Shown: positions 33,570 to 45,593 of the stretch, in pieces
Layout of the letters: the number at the start of each line of letters is the position of its first letter
Position numbering within the stretch: the first letter of the stretch is position 1
Source of the DNA: Incurvaria masculella
Lineage: Eukaryota; Arthropoda; Insecta; Lepidoptera; Incurvariidae
Assembly (NCBI GenBank): GCA_946894095.1
Contig: OX335641.1
Span: forward strand, 948,501 to 1,012,500
Direction: 5' to 3'
Length of the DNA stretch: 64,000 nucleotides
The notes under the pieces: model-generated
Seen by the model: the letters and a program-made list of their open reading frames with translations, nothing else
What the model was told of the DNA's origin: nothing
Databases searched by the model: none
Translations under genes and position numbers: made by a program

Positions 33570-34296
33570 TCCCCGGGATGAGGTTTAATATTTTTCATTC
33601 ATATTAAAATATAAAACTACTTTCTTAAGGGCGTGATGAAAACTGGATACGTTCAGTTTGATAAGGGTGTAAGTAAAAAAACGACAACGAATTTTGATAA
33701 TCAAAACAAGTAAATATGTAGATTGATGTTACAGCTATGAATTTAAAGATAAATCTCTCTGGTGCATTTTGTTCTCAAATTAGACAAATATTCATACAAT
33801 CTCAATAAAATAGTTTGATCACAGAATATGAGCTAGAATTTATCGTTACCATAATAATTATCAATGACTAAAATATTAATGAATAAAATATGGTTTCACT
33901 TACTCCCCCTGTGAACTGAACGCAAGCAGGTGTTGTCAGGCCCTTAATACCTCAACCGTTTAACTTAGTTTGATTGATGATTAGCTTATAAGGCGAGTTT
34001 GAAGAATAAAAGTTGTGGTGCGACAATACCACAAACTTCTAACTTACAACCTACTCGCGTAGAGACGAGGAAGATACTTCGAGCAAGATAAATCAGTCGC
34101 ACGCGTATAAAACAAATACAGATGTTGGGAGTACAATAGGATGACTTTATTGCTTGTACCGCCGCCACCGCCCGCCGCCCGACGCCGCGACGCCTACAAA
34201 CTGCTTGGAGTAGCCAATCGATCACAAAAACTCGATGTCCACTCAATACATTTTCATGAAGATTTCACTACTTTTAAACCTGCATGATTTAGAAAC
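33570..34296. other. Unrecognised stretch with a possible promoter
   Basis: AT-rich to about 34000. A GTATAAAAC at about 34106 precedes by some 50 bp a strongly GC-rich patch (CCGCCGCCACCGCCCGCCGC, 34160-34195). No coding exon identified. Confidence 0.3.
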
Positions 34297-34362
34297 CCAT
34301 GTAGGTCTCTCCTTATTGGGATAGGTCCCCCCGGGTTGGAAACAGCATTGGGTGATAGTTTT
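34297..34362 (+). mobile_element. Older SINE fragment, left part of a nested pair
   Basis: Diverged body sequence (CCATGTAGGTCTCTCCTTAT, CCCGGGTTGG, GCATTGGGTGA) lies directly before the 5S-headed SINE. The matching continuation, GTTCAATGTAACCC, lies directly after it at about 34747-34800. Confidence 0.55.
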
Positions 34363-34746
34363 CAGCCTCAATAGCCCAGTGGCGCGACACTTCGGCGATC
34401 GCTCTCCGAAGTTAAGCAACGCTGGGTCCGGTCTGGTCTTGGATGGGTGACCATTCGACTGTTGAGAGAGGCTGGCCGTGGTTCGGATTCCACGTTAAAC
34501 TGTAGGTCCCCTTCCTTACTTACTAGGTGGTAGGGTTAATCCCGCCCGGGTTGGTACCATCGCATTGGATGAACGATGGTCGAAGCGGCAATGAAAATTG
34601 TCCGTGTTTTCCATCCAGTTCAATGTAGCCGTGTAATATAAGGAAGGTCCTGGCATGGCACCTAGTTCCCATGTGGTGTGTTGGGCTAATACCATGACAG
34701 AAGGTGTGGTATTAGCCATCCATGTCCAGTCACATAAAAAAAAAAA
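34363..34746 (+). mobile_element. SINE with composite tRNA/5S rRNA-like head
   Basis: A 384-bp plus-strand copy. The head at 34363-34485 starts CAGCCTCAATAGCCCAGTGG, then TCTCCGAAGTTAAGCAACGC and CTTGGATGGGTGACC (5S-like). Body landmarks are TAGGGTTAATCCCGCCCGGG and GGTCCTGGCATGGCACC. Tail CAGTCACAT then 11 A. Well preserved, so probably younger than the SINE it sits in. Confidence 0.92.
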
Positions 34747-34800
34747 GTTCAATGTAACCCTAGTTCTTTCGGCAATGAGGTGTGATGGGTTTATTAAAGC
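34747..34800 (+). mobile_element. Older SINE fragment, right part of a nested pair
   Basis: GTTCAATGTAACCCTAGTTC, then TTTCGGCAATGAGGTGTGAT, continues the diverged body begun at 34297. Confidence 0.55.
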
Positions 34801-34967
34801 TTATATTACGATCTAGATGTAAAACTATCCATCAGCGAAACATAAAAAAATACTGAACATGTGAATTCGAACCAAGCGGTGGCATAGCGGAATGTTATTC
34901 AAAAAAGAATATTTGTTCTGATTGTTGAGAATTAGAGGGTCCTGTATGTAAATGAAAATTGATGAAT

Positions 34968-35005
34968 GGCCAACACATCACATCGTAACTAGGTACCGTG
35001 GGAGT
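34968..35005 (-). mobile_element. Very short diverged SINE fragment
   Basis: ATGGCCAACACATCACATCG then TAACTAGGTACCGTGG resembles the SINE region around CACATGGGAACTAGGTGCC. Confidence 0.3.
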
Positions 35006-37063
35006 ACCATGTAGGTGGGGTTGGTAGGGAGGGGCAGTGAGAGAAATGCAGCGGGACCACTTGTATTCTTCCCGGAAAGACATCCAAATTTATCATTGAA
35101 TTACATGAATACGTACTTTCAAATGATTAACACTACTACCAACGTAGTTACTGATATCATTTGTTGAGTTGTGCTTATACTATACCCGACAACACGATAT
35201 GAATTGTTGTTGATTTATTAAAAATGCATTCATATCGTTGGAGCTTCATATTTTCACCATATGCAGATCTGTCTCATCTCTGTTTGAAGCCCACTTACGC
35301 CTTGCTGCAAGACGGCCCTCTTCTCTCAATAAATCTGACATAAGTGCTCTACTGCATGAGTACTTACTGCTGGCTGGACCAGGCTTATCAGTTCACGTCT
35401 GCTGACTCCTGCATTATTTTACGATGCATATCAAAAGGCACCTTCGCCTCGTATGAATGAAATATGGTGGTTGAAACATATAACAGATTCTCCCGTTCTA
35501 TGCCATCCAGGATAAATATCAATCCGAGAGAGGACAATATAGAGAAAGGATGTCCTCGAAAGAATTTTCAAATTTAATATTAAATTTAAAAGACATTGTT
35601 GTGTTTGTTGTAATTATTTTTATTAAATAAAATATAGAAGTGCGGATTTATTTTTTAAAAATAATGGACGTTAAATGTTTTTCGCGGAGACGAAGGCGCG
35701 CTTATTTCGAATATTTCTTTTCAGCTGCAAAACATTTTGTTGATATAAACTTGTGATTTATAGGAGTGTTAGCACCTAATTGCATTCAGTCCCATAAGGG
35801 CGTAAGTAAATCATCATTTAATTTAATTTAAAAATAACTACAACGAATTTCGATTATCAAAAAAATACGTTTTGTAGATTTGATGGTCTAGACATAGTTT
35901 GGAGACAAAACTGTAAGACCCCGATGCTTTGATTGCTCAGACAAATAAAAATGTATACAAATGCTTAAAAAAAAAGTAATAAAGAAGGGGAGCCTCAGAT
36001 ATTATATAAGGTTCAAATACAGCTAAATAACCAATTTATATTTCATATTTTTTTAATTTAAAAATCAGTTGTAGTAATTTTTTAAAATATTAAAATGTGC
36101 TTTCACGTACGTCCTTATGGAACTGAATGTGATCGGGTGATAACACCCCCTTAAGAAAATAGGTCCGCCATAAAATATAATGTTTTTAAAAAAATAGACG
36201 TACTCAACCTCCGACACAAAGCCACAGAATAAGTAATCAAAGATAATCTCGGGCCTGTCAACGAGAAAGGGCAATGTATAAGACCAAATATGGTGTTGAT
36301 TGTAGACAGAAACTCGGGAATTGCGGTGTCTCATAGCAAGAATACACCGAGCCATCAGATTTAGATCATAAACACTTAAATTTATATTAATAATATTCTT
36401 TAAAATGCCTTTCATCCTCTCACCCGAGCTATGTATATATGTGTATTGCAAAATGTAAAAACTAAACAGTAACACTCACTCATAAAATCTCGACTGTTAG
36501 AGAAAGATACTTCACTACTCTGACTATCTGGCTATCAGCCATGCAGAAATAAAAAAAAAACGTACAAACACGTAAACAAGAATAAATTAAATTCAGTAGC
36601 CGTCCGCCTTAAACACCGGAAATCCGCCTAAAAACCCAAAATCCCTTTACACCAGATGAGCTCTCCAATAAAACGCACCATTCATTCACATTAACGTCTC
36701 AACAAGCGTTGAAAAGAAATAGATTATAAAAAAAAAACATATCCGCTATCCTTTTGTCCAACAATACGAACGCCTCCCGTGTATTTCTCGGCACACGCCA
36801 TAAAACTGTCGCCGCAGGTCAAATTAACAGCTCTACCTGTTGGACAAATGTCTTCTGCTTTCTGATTTCGGGCTCGCATCTACATCGATTTCGCGGTTCG
36901 AAATGTCATAGAAAACGGTCGGCCCTACGCCATTGGCGAACTAACTGATACCATAACGATGCCGGGCAAGAACTATTTCAGTTTCACAATTTAATAAAAT
37001 TTTACATAAATAAAACTTAATCTTAAAAGTTTGCAGCAATTTCAAAACCCCGAAGGGAATTTT
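35006..37063. other. About 2 kb unrecognised AT-rich DNA
   Basis: Contains an 11-bp perfect inverted repeat ACGATATGAAT (35194-35204 with 35228-35238). The 136-codon minus-strand frame at 36475-36065 has no recognisable domain. No repeats of the families seen elsewhere. Confidence 0.35.
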
Positions 37064-37118
37064 TAACCGACTTCGAAAAAAAGGAGGACGTTCTCAATTC
37101 GTCGGAATCTTTTTTTTT
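37064..37118 (+). repeat. Fragment of the ACCGACTTC block
   Basis: AACCGACTTCGAAAAAAAGG then AGGACGTTCTCAATTCGTCG matches the left end of 43302 and 63179. Confidence 0.65.
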
Positions 37119-37991
37119 AAAGATATTTGAAAGTGCCTCCTGCGCACACGCAATTGCCTGAAGGGCTAGGAAATTATCTTCAAGTACCCCCTCCCCTCCC
37201 CCCCAACTCATCGCATATTGGTACTAATTTTGGTTGAGCTATTGCAAATAATATTGTCATCATTATTTAATGATTCCTTAATACGTATTTTAACAATATA
37301 AAATTCTGAAGAATGAAAACTATTTAGTAGACACTATTTACCATTTTAGTACGCTGATCAAAATATGTTCGGCTGTCTGTTAACACGCTGAACACGGCGT
37401 GAACTGAGATTAGCATTCCGCACGTGACCGAAGCACCTCGACACTTTTGGTATGTGACACAGAAAGCCGGGGTTGATGGTAGCCTCCTATGGATCGGTGT
37501 CGCAACGGCTCATATCGGTTAAGCTATGAGAAAGAATTCCATTCCAGTATTCTAGAACATATTTCAGAAATATGATTGAAATACAGCTTCACAGACCGAT
37601 GTGAAACAGATTTTTAGGAATAAACACTGATAAATTAACAACGAATACAAAGATTATAGGTTTAAAGTGATTAAGGTACGCTGGCCTACCAGGGGGGTAT
37701 CGGCGTAAGATGTGAGAAAATACGTGAGGGAATTTGACCAATTCTGAACCAATTAGAAGCGTTTATGTCATACCTTCTGCGCTCTCATTTGGGTAGAATA
37801 TTTAGCATGCACTTCCGATTAGTGCATAATAGATCGCAATCCCTGGCAATTTTTTTTTACATTTTTTTGGGGCCGGTTTAGCCCCAGCTCTCCAAAGGTG
37901 GCCTTGACATGAGACCATCATGAGACCATAAAAACTTTCTTCATGGACTTTACTTTGAAACCCTTAAAGTATACAAACAGTGTATGACCAT
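37119..37991. other. Unrecognised stretch
   Basis: Nothing recognised. Confidence 0.4.
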
Positions 37992-38035
37992 TCATATATA
38001 TGTAGTATTAACCATTCATATCCAGTTACATAATA
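37992..38035 (+). mobile_element. SINE 3' tail remnant
   Basis: TATTAACCATTCATATCCAG then TTACATAATAAAC resembles the SINE end ATTAGCCATCCATGTCCAGTCACATAAA (cited in part). Confidence 0.4.
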
Positions 38036-38093
38036 AACAATGGTTTGGTTCTTATGTCTAGGTCCTATGCACTGGTCAACAATGAAATATCCT

Positions 38094-38185
38094 TAGAGAA
38101 GTCAGTCACAGTTCTCACCTAAATTGGCTAGTCCATCGGTTTGGCGTAAACTCCAATTTAGGTGAGAAGTCGACTAGGGGCTCTG
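38094..38185. mobile_element. CAGAG-ended MITE, copy 4, reduced to its ends
   Basis: Only 92 bp. TAGAGAAGTCAGTCACAGTT...CACCTAAATTGG is joined almost directly to the opposite end (CCAATTTAGGTGAGAAGTCG...GGGGCTCTG). It is an internal-deletion derivative consisting of little more than its terminal inverted repeats. Confidence 0.7.
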
Positions 38186-39052
38186 ATGGCTTGTCTTCAT
38201 AGCCAACCTCACAGACCGGACAACCGTCCTACTCAATTTGCAAGATGAAAAAGGCTGATTGGCCAAAACATTTTCTTAATTTCTTCCAAGATCACAACGG
38301 TGATCTTTGCAGTTTCGATGACACAGTATCACAATTTTAATGCTTTTAAACTTGGTATGATGCTTAGATACGATAGTATTGGCAATGAATGTAAACTTGA
38401 ATCTCATCTTCGTGAAAATGCATTTCAAAGTCAGCCGAATGCCAGCAACTGGTTACTTCCACGAACTTGCATCCGCCATTCATATCACACCTTCCCTGGG
38501 AACACGCGGTGCAAGGGCGCCATTTTGAATGTTAATGACAGCCAAAGATATCAATCTCGCCGCCATATTGCCACCGACGCGCGACGCTCGATCATAGACA
38601 AAGGCTTGCTATATTAGACAAGCGATGATAATTGTCCATGGTCATTCGATTTTAGGTTCGATTGTAATTTTATCATGACATCATATTTGGTCATGTAGTT
38701 ACCGAAGTCGTGATTGAAATTATTATTCGATCTAAATTCCCTTTCGCCGTTATTAGCTAGATTGGATATAATGAATTACATCCGATGCATAATTGTATAC
38801 TTACCAAACTTTACTTGGACCGGTGTTTACATGCATTTTTTCAAATTACAATTTTTTTCTAATTAAGATAAAAGGTATTATAAAAATATAATCTCAACAC
38901 ATTTTCTTTTCCTCTTATTAACCTAATGCTCTGAATCAAGTTGGTAACAATATACGATTATTAAATTACGCTCATCTTGAAGAAGATACGAAAGCATGAG
39001 GAAATAGTGCAACAAATCGTAGAAGCCTGTATGGCAAAGCACGACCTTTTTT
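38186..39052. other. Unrecognised stretch
   Basis: A 105-codon plus-strand frame at 38300-38617 crosses a GC-balanced segment with GGCGCCATTTTGAATG and CGCCGCCATATTGCC motifs. No domain recognised. Confidence 0.35.
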
Positions 39053-39359
39053 AGGGTTCCGTACCCAAAGGGTGAAAACGGAACCCTATTACTAAGCCTT
39101 CGCTGTCCGTCCGTCCGTCCGTCCGTCCGTCCGTCCGTCGTCCGTCTGTCACAGGGCTGTATCTCATGAACCGTAACAGGTAGGAAGCTGAAATTTTCAC
39201 AGATTATGTATTTATTTTGCCGCTATAACAACAAATAGGTAACATTATAAAATAATAATAATTAAAGGGGGGCCCCATACAAATAACGTGTATTTTTTTG
39301 TAAATCTTGTGCGATGGTACGGAACCCTTCGTGTGCGAGTCCGACTCGCACTTGGCCGG
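39053..39359 (+). mobile_element. MINE-2-like element, copy 7
   Basis: A 307-bp complete copy with AGGGTTCCGTACCC start, about nine GTCC-type units, central block, and intact terminal hairpin with TTGGCCGG. Confidence 0.93.
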
Positions 39360-39606
39360 TTTTTTGATATAATATTATGACAGAATCCCAGCGGCGGATT
39401 TACAAATTTGCCGCCAGTAGGCTATTCAAGTTATGCCACCCCTACAGACCTCTCCAATTCGATACCTTAGTTGACAATCATATATACTAGTGACTAGCTC
39501 CGCTTTGGTGGATTATGGGTATAATGGCTGTATTCATGTACTATAAGGCCCTCTTTTGGCCTCAAATGCGGGCTGGAAGTATCGACATCTCGAATCTTTT
39601 ATTTTT

Positions 39607-39929
39607 AGGGTTCCGTACCCAAAGGGTGAAAATGGAACCCTATTACTAAACCTCCGCTGTCCGTCCGTCCATCCGTCAGTCCGTCAGTCCGTCCGTCCGT
39701 CCGTCCGTCCGTCCGTCCGTCCGTCTGTCACAGGGCTGTATCTCGTGAATCGTAATAGGTAGGCAGTTGAAATGTTCACGAAGTGTGTATTTATTTTGCC
39801 GCAATAACAACAAGTAGGTAAAATAAAATAAAATATATAAATTAATGGGGGGCCCCATACAAAAAACGTGATTTTTTTGTGTTAAATCTTGTACGATGGT
39901 ACGGAACCCTTCGTGTGCGAGTCCGACTC
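39607..39929 (+). mobile_element. MINE-2-like element, copy 8, end lost
   Basis: Complete left end and a long interrupted (GTCC)n tract (about 39657-39727). The right end stops inside the hairpin at GTCCGACTCA, so it lost its last ~20 bp. Same orientation as the copy 250 bp upstream. Confidence 0.92.
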
Positions 39930-41850
39930 ATAGTTTAACTCCATACATACTCCAGTAGTTCATAATTTAAACCCTTTTGTAGGAGTTAGTTTATGTTAAT
40001 ATTATTGCCAGGCCAATGGCTATGCACTATACGCATAATGTTAAAAAGGATACGAATAGGTAGGTATATGGGTAATATTTCCTTGAAACAAGCGAAGTAT
40101 TTCAACGACAAATGGACAAATCGAATGACATGGGTGTACATTCCATATAACAATGCACGTTTCTTGTCGAACAACGTAAGTACCGTTATTCGGTTGTTTA
40201 CGTGTCCTATGTTTATTCATGACCGGGGCCCATTGAGTTAGGCGTATATACGCTAATACATAAATCTCAATGGACTGACCGCCATTTTGCTTAATACATG
40301 ACATGCCACTAATTGTTTTTATTTTTTCTTCAATTGTGTGGACAGAGATTTTAAAACCCACGAGTCAATAAGATATACACCGGTGTAACAAATGTTATTG
40401 TCATACGTTTGTAATATTTATTTATCAGAACACTGCCATTGTGAAGTTATGGCAGTGACTATTCTTTCCCAGCGTATAAGCGATTTTAAGAAATTAAAAA
40501 TGCGTTAATTAACTTGTGGCAGTTCTATTAACAATATTACAGGACCATAATTTACTACTTTAATACGTACTACGTGTTTATGTCACGATGATATCATTAT
40601 AACATCATCATATCCATTAGTTATTAAAAATCTTCGAACTAATATGGGTTTGCCTGCTTTCCAACGATCCTATCGTTGCAACAAAACACTTAATCTGTGA
40701 ACAAAAGAAACTCTTGTTGCTGCGGTAAATTAAAAATATTTGGCAGCATTGTGGCTGCGTTCCCGATACAGTACTCCCAATTTTTTTTTATTGATTCGTC
40801 CAATGATCTGCCAGACCTAGCAGCAAGGACCGCTCAATCTGTTCGAAACGTAACTGCGTTGAGCGGATACGGGTCAAATCTAGGCCACCGTGAATTGGTC
40901 AGATTAGTTAATTCGTCGGATCTTTCAAGTGCTGCAGTTGCGCTGGTTGCGGCGCAGTTGCATAACAGCACACGGAAATAGCAACACGAGACGCGCACCG
41001 AGATTGGCGGAAGACACCGTGCCACAGAAATGACGGGTTGGTGTCAGAAATGCCCATCAAAATATGATCGTCTATCACGATAAATGAACAGAATATTAAA
41101 ATATCTATAAACCAACTGGACTTACATTCGAAATTTAAAATACTGGCTATAATCACAAGCACAGAATTGGGAATAGGTTTGGTTAGGGTAGGGTGGAGAA
41201 CCCTAGAATTTTGTGGCAACTAAGACACAAATTCAAAATTGGAATCGATACTTTTTACGATACGATCGTTTTATTTTTGTTTTTATCCGTTTCGCTGCAA
41301 TGCCTATCAAGATGTGCAGTAGGTAGGTAGCCATTTTGAATGAAGCGGTTTTCAAGTCATCTGGAGTGTTTTATGAAAAGGAAGATGGTTTTAATCACTG
41401 GTTGGTACATTTACATTAAAGCAACGAGAGCGTCGTTGTTCCGGAAGCCTATAAATAAAAACCAGCAAATCCTTACGAGGCAGAGAAATCGCCGGGCAGT
41501 TTTCTAGACGATGACCATACTTAAGAGTCCGACAAACCAGTTAAATAACTGGGAAAATTGGAGAATCTTAACGAGTGGTCAGGTCAGCTCTGCGCATGCG
41601 AATATTTCAAACATGTCGCCATGATTGCAGACCTCTGTGCGGTTAAGCTATTTGTGATATTGCACATTCGTGTCAGAGCTGCAATGGTGTTCTTGTGCAG
41701 TTCGCATTTCAGACGATGTAGACTTGAGTATAGCTTCGAATAATGTCAGAAGACCGCGTCTTGCTCGTGTCACCTATTACATCATTTTACGAATGCTCTC
41801 AGCATTAAAAACGTTTGTTTTTAGGGTTATGTTCGTCAAACGTAAAAAAA
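39930..41850. other. About 1.9 kb without a supported gene
   Basis: Holds a weak exon-like interval (about 40012-40167, ending AACAAC/GTAAGTACC) and a 9-bp perfect hairpin CACTGCCAT (40431-40457). Frames at 40697-40981 and 41670-41963 have no recognised domain. The last 30 bp carries a TTTTTAGGGTTATG remnant of a MINE-2 left end. Confidence 0.3.
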
Positions 41851-42123
41851 CCAGTCAAGTGCGAGTCGGACTCGCACACGAAGGGTTCCGTATAATTATA
41901 CAAAATTTGACCCAGAGAAATCACGTTTCTTGTATGGTCACCCCCTTTATTTTTTATTTATAACGGCAACAAAAATACATGCTCTGTGAACATTGCAGCT
42001 TTTTACCTAGTCCATGAGATACAGCCCTGTGACACACAGACGGATGGACGAACGAACGGACGGACGGACAGCGGAGGCTTAGTAATATGGTTGCGTTTGG
42101 CACCCTTTGGGTGCGGAACCCTA
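41851..42123 (-). mobile_element. MINE-2-like element, copy 9
   Basis: Minus-oriented and more diverged: CCAGTCAAGTGCGAGTC start, central block shortened, GGAC tract interrupted by GAAC, right end GGTGCGGAACCCT. Confidence 0.88.
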
Positions 42124-42169
42124 TTCTGAAAAAAAGTGGGAAGGTATTAAGTAGAAATTTAAATTAAGT

Positions 42170-42400
42170 ACATTTTTAGGTTTAAAAATCAAACAACTAC
42201 GAACCCCAGGAAGCACTTCCTATGAAAGAGAATAGACCATTGGAAAAAACTGCCAAATGATGTACAACCCCCATCAATAAACACGTTTATGTATAAATAA
42301 TTTGGAAGGATATTTAAAACAGTGTGGCAAAAAAAATGTGGGCCTTCAAAGCCAAATCCGAGACTATAAGAAATAGCAAAAACACTCAAAGGAGCCATGA
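42170..42400 (+). mobile_element. LINE 3' coding relic
   Basis: One frame reads DHWKKLPNDVQPPSINTFM at about 42233-42290. This resembles the WNxLPxDVVxxxSxNxFK motif near the C-terminus of LINE polyproteins. Only about 25 codons are recognisable. Confidence 0.5.
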
Positions 42401-43301
42401 TGCTTATTTTGATAAAAACTAAAACTGCATTAGTAGGTTATTTTAAATACTTTTTTTAATCGTTGATTTTCGATGACAACCAGGCACAACACTAATTTCG
42501 CTTCTGCTCTATAAAGTGTTAAAATGTTTTTTTTTGCATGAAAAAAAATAGGTTAAGGTATTTTTTTTCTTACCATAAACTCTAAATGAGTGCACTCACG
42601 GGTATATCTTCAAATTCTTATTTACCTTCAAGGGCTTTAACCGTAACATATGAACCCTCGGTGCGCGAGTCAACCGTTCTTACGATTTACCAAGCATATA
42701 GAAAAATAATCCACAGGATCGGTTGATTTAAAAAAAATAGGACTATTCCCTGCCTGTTCGGCGTTGACGGTTACGGACCGTTGCAACTCCGAAAAGTATT
42801 CTGAGCGTGGTCTCAGATTTTTATGCAGAACAAATTTGTAATCAATAAACCACTGTAAGTAAAATATCGGTTCTTCTTCGCCAGAAGTAATTGAACCGAC
42901 AGGAATAATTATTACGAAACCAAGTTTGTGTAATATCAATCTAATGAAGGAAATAAATAAACTGAAACTATCCACAGACTCTGGTGAATAAAATAGACCA
43001 TGTTTTCAAATTCGGTTTCAAAAATGACGGGAACCATGAGACAGAAAATTCGATTCGAGAGCCAAAAAGCCAAAAATAGCATCCGTGATGACGTTTATCT
43101 GTAATGCTTAAAGCGAAATGAAAATAAACAGAAAGCTTTTTACCGAAACATGAATAACGCGAAATATCCTCAAGGCTCACCTCGATCTGAAGTGTTCACG
43201 CTTTCAGATTTTCACAAAAAAAATGTTTACAATTGCTTCGTGAACTCTGTATATGAAATAAAATAAAATAGATATGTTGCAACCGAAGCAAGCGTTCTTT
43301 T
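42401..43301. other. Unrecognised stretch
   Basis: Minus-strand frames at 42975-42670 and 43180-42968 show no known domain. No repeats recognised. Confidence 0.35.
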
Positions 43302-43830
43302 AACCGACTTCAAAAAAGGAGGAGGTTATCAATTCGTCTGTATGTTTTTTTTTATGTTTGTTACCTCATAACTTTTGCCTGGGTGAACCGATTTTGATGA
43401 TTATTTTTTTTAATGAAAGCTAGTGCTTCCCAAGTGGTCCCATTTTAATTTGGTTAAGTTCTGACAATGATATCCATGAGAAAATCATATAAGTCTTAAA
43501 TTTGTATTAAGATTGCGCGACAAATGGACGAAGAATTTAAAATAACACCAACCGATTCCGGTGATTCTTTTTTTATTAGAAAGGACGTGTACAAATTAGT
43601 AAGTGTACTTCAGATTCACTAAAAATAAACAAAAAAAAATAACCGACTTCAAAGAAAAAGCACTAAAAAGTAAAAAATAATTGCCAAGGTACCCAAGGTT
43701 CTTTTGATTGGCGCAGCGCGTGCCCGGCTGACGCCGACTCAAAAAATAACAAAAATCGTAACTACAAAAATGGCAATTATTTTTTACTTTTTAGTGCTTT
43801 TTCGTTGAAGTCGGTTATTTTTTTTGTTAA
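43302..43830. mobile_element. ACCGACTTC hairpin element, copy 1
   Basis: The left end AACCGACTTCAAAAAAGGAG leads into about 330 bp shared with 63179-63540 (GTGAACCGATTTTGATGATT, CTTCCCAAGTGGTCCCAT). An inverted repeat follows: 43632-43685 pairs with 43771-43823 (AATAACCGACTTCAAAG...AAGCACTAAAAAGTAAA). The loop contains CCAAGGTACCCAAGGTTC and GATTGGCGCAGCGCGTGC. No coding capacity. Confidence 0.8.
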
Positions 43831-45593
43831 AATTTTTTAAAACATTCTGTGAACTGCAGGTGGAGTGCCGTTCTGAATATGAAAGGATCAGTTGGGGTTC
43901 GCAGCCTGAACTACAAATCGGGCTGTGTGGACTAGGGTACTGCGAGAGTTGGAATTACGCCAACCGTCAGCTTCGGCCTTCAACGGCCTGGCGGAGAGTC
44001 AGGACTTGAAGACACCTCCGGTACTAGTCTTGAGAGCTAAAAGTATAGAAGCTTGTAGTTGTACTAATCCTAGGAGACATGAAATGGAGAGATGTATTAT
44101 GTGCATCGGGAAGTTATTGTGCCCGGTGCTCTGACACCATACTAGAAATTTGGGCGTCAGCCTATCTGTCGTCTCGCTGCACAAGCTGGCTACCATATAT
44201 CCTGTCTTTGAGCCGAAACTGTTTGTAGAATGAAAGTTCCATGTTACATTCTTAGATATACTATTTGTAATTCTTCGGTCAATTTTTCGTTACATCCTGA
44301 TTTGTGACGCATTAGCGCACACACTCTTCATAAATGCATTAATCTAAATGTATATTTCACCCGGCACTAAATGCGATCGCCAGGATTTCTTTATAAAATG
44401 TATTTCTGTATCACAAACACACTTTGATTCAATCGCCTTTTTACATGTGGGTGGGTCGGATTCACTTGATGTGGGGAAGGCAGTAAAGTCGATTGATTAT
44501 TGCTCGTACAAAATCCGTCGGAAACCGACGCAACCGCGATCCGAATTACTTCCTCCATCCGAATCGAATAAAATGTTAGTTGCTCTGGTTTCGTGTGAAC
44601 CGTTCCCGTTGTGCCTCTATCGGTTTTACTCGTTATAGGACGGTTCCCATATAAACGTAGTTTATTGATCATTCGACAAACGCTGACTGTTCCAATCCAG
44701 TTGATTTGGTATTTAATTTACGGGAACAAATAGCTATGTCTGCACGTTTTTACTGTATGTAATAATTTATTCCGTGTCAAGTAACAGAGAAAAAAAAATG
44801 TAAGAAAAAATATGTTTTTATTACGGGGCGTAATATGTTGATATGCCGACCCTAATGAGATTCGAAACGCTCGCTAAATAATCCGAAGATTTTATAAAAA
44901 AAATGTGGCGAATCTCTTCTGTGGAGAATAAAAAGGTGGGTCAGGTTTTGAGACCCTCGGCTGCGCAGCTGCTCTCCTCTAGTCGTGTTTTGAATGTTGT
45001 ATATGTTTGTGTTAACTCTTTGGGAAACTTCGTTAGGGCGATATAGACTTCTTGCGTTTTGACATGTTGGAGGTAGCGCCATCTGGCGCCATGTTAACTA
45101 ATTTCTATGCATCTGTTTGTTGATTTGTGGCAAGTGAAGCTAGCAGCTCTCAGTAGACGGCGCTAGGTCGCTACACTTCCACCAAATATTAATCGGGTAA
45201 ATGGTCCCCAAGTTACAGGCGGACCAACATACAGAAACACAGACGGAAAGCCAGACATACGATTTTATTAGTAAGTGTAGATAGGGCACCATCGAGGAGC
45301 CAAAAGCACTACGGCACAAAGTTATGTGAATTTAGAGCTGAATTCACAACCCACTTTTATTGAAATGATTAGAGCGCCCTCTAGTTCATCTATGGGATCC
45401 TCGCACTAACAGTTATAAAGAGATGATAGAAAAAGACTAAACAGAATGAGTCTCCTACCATAAAATTAGAGGCAAAACGTATTGTAATATACGGTAAAAT
45501 AATGAATGTAAAAAGACATAATCACATAAAACATGCATATTAAAATGCTGATGGTTCCTATAACCAAACAGCTACCTTTCTATTTAGGTAGAT
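43831..45593. other. About 1.8 kb without a supported gene
   Basis: 43855-44210 is GC-balanced and 44348-44640 has overlapping frames on both strands; none is recognisable. 45075-45090 has AGCGCCATCTGGCGCC, a short palindrome. 45210-45290 resembles a decayed transposon end (ACAGACGGAAAGCCAGACAT). Confidence 0.3.

Noticed and set aside
34385..34460. 5S rRNA gene
   Set aside because: Only the internal control region is 5S-like, and it continues into a SINE body with an A tail. The flanking 5S stems are missing.
36065..36475. 136-codon minus-strand open frame
   Set aside because: AT-rich composition, no domain, no supporting signals.
40012..40167. Exon-like interval between TTATTGCCAG and AACAAC/GTAAGTACC
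   Set aside because: The acceptor has a weak pyrimidine tract and the encoded peptide resembles nothing. One good donor alone is expected by chance in this much DNA.
40431..40457. Hairpin CACTGCCAT/ATGGCAGTG as an iron-responsive element or miRNA
   Set aside because: The loop does not match an IRE, and the stem is too short for a miRNA precursor.
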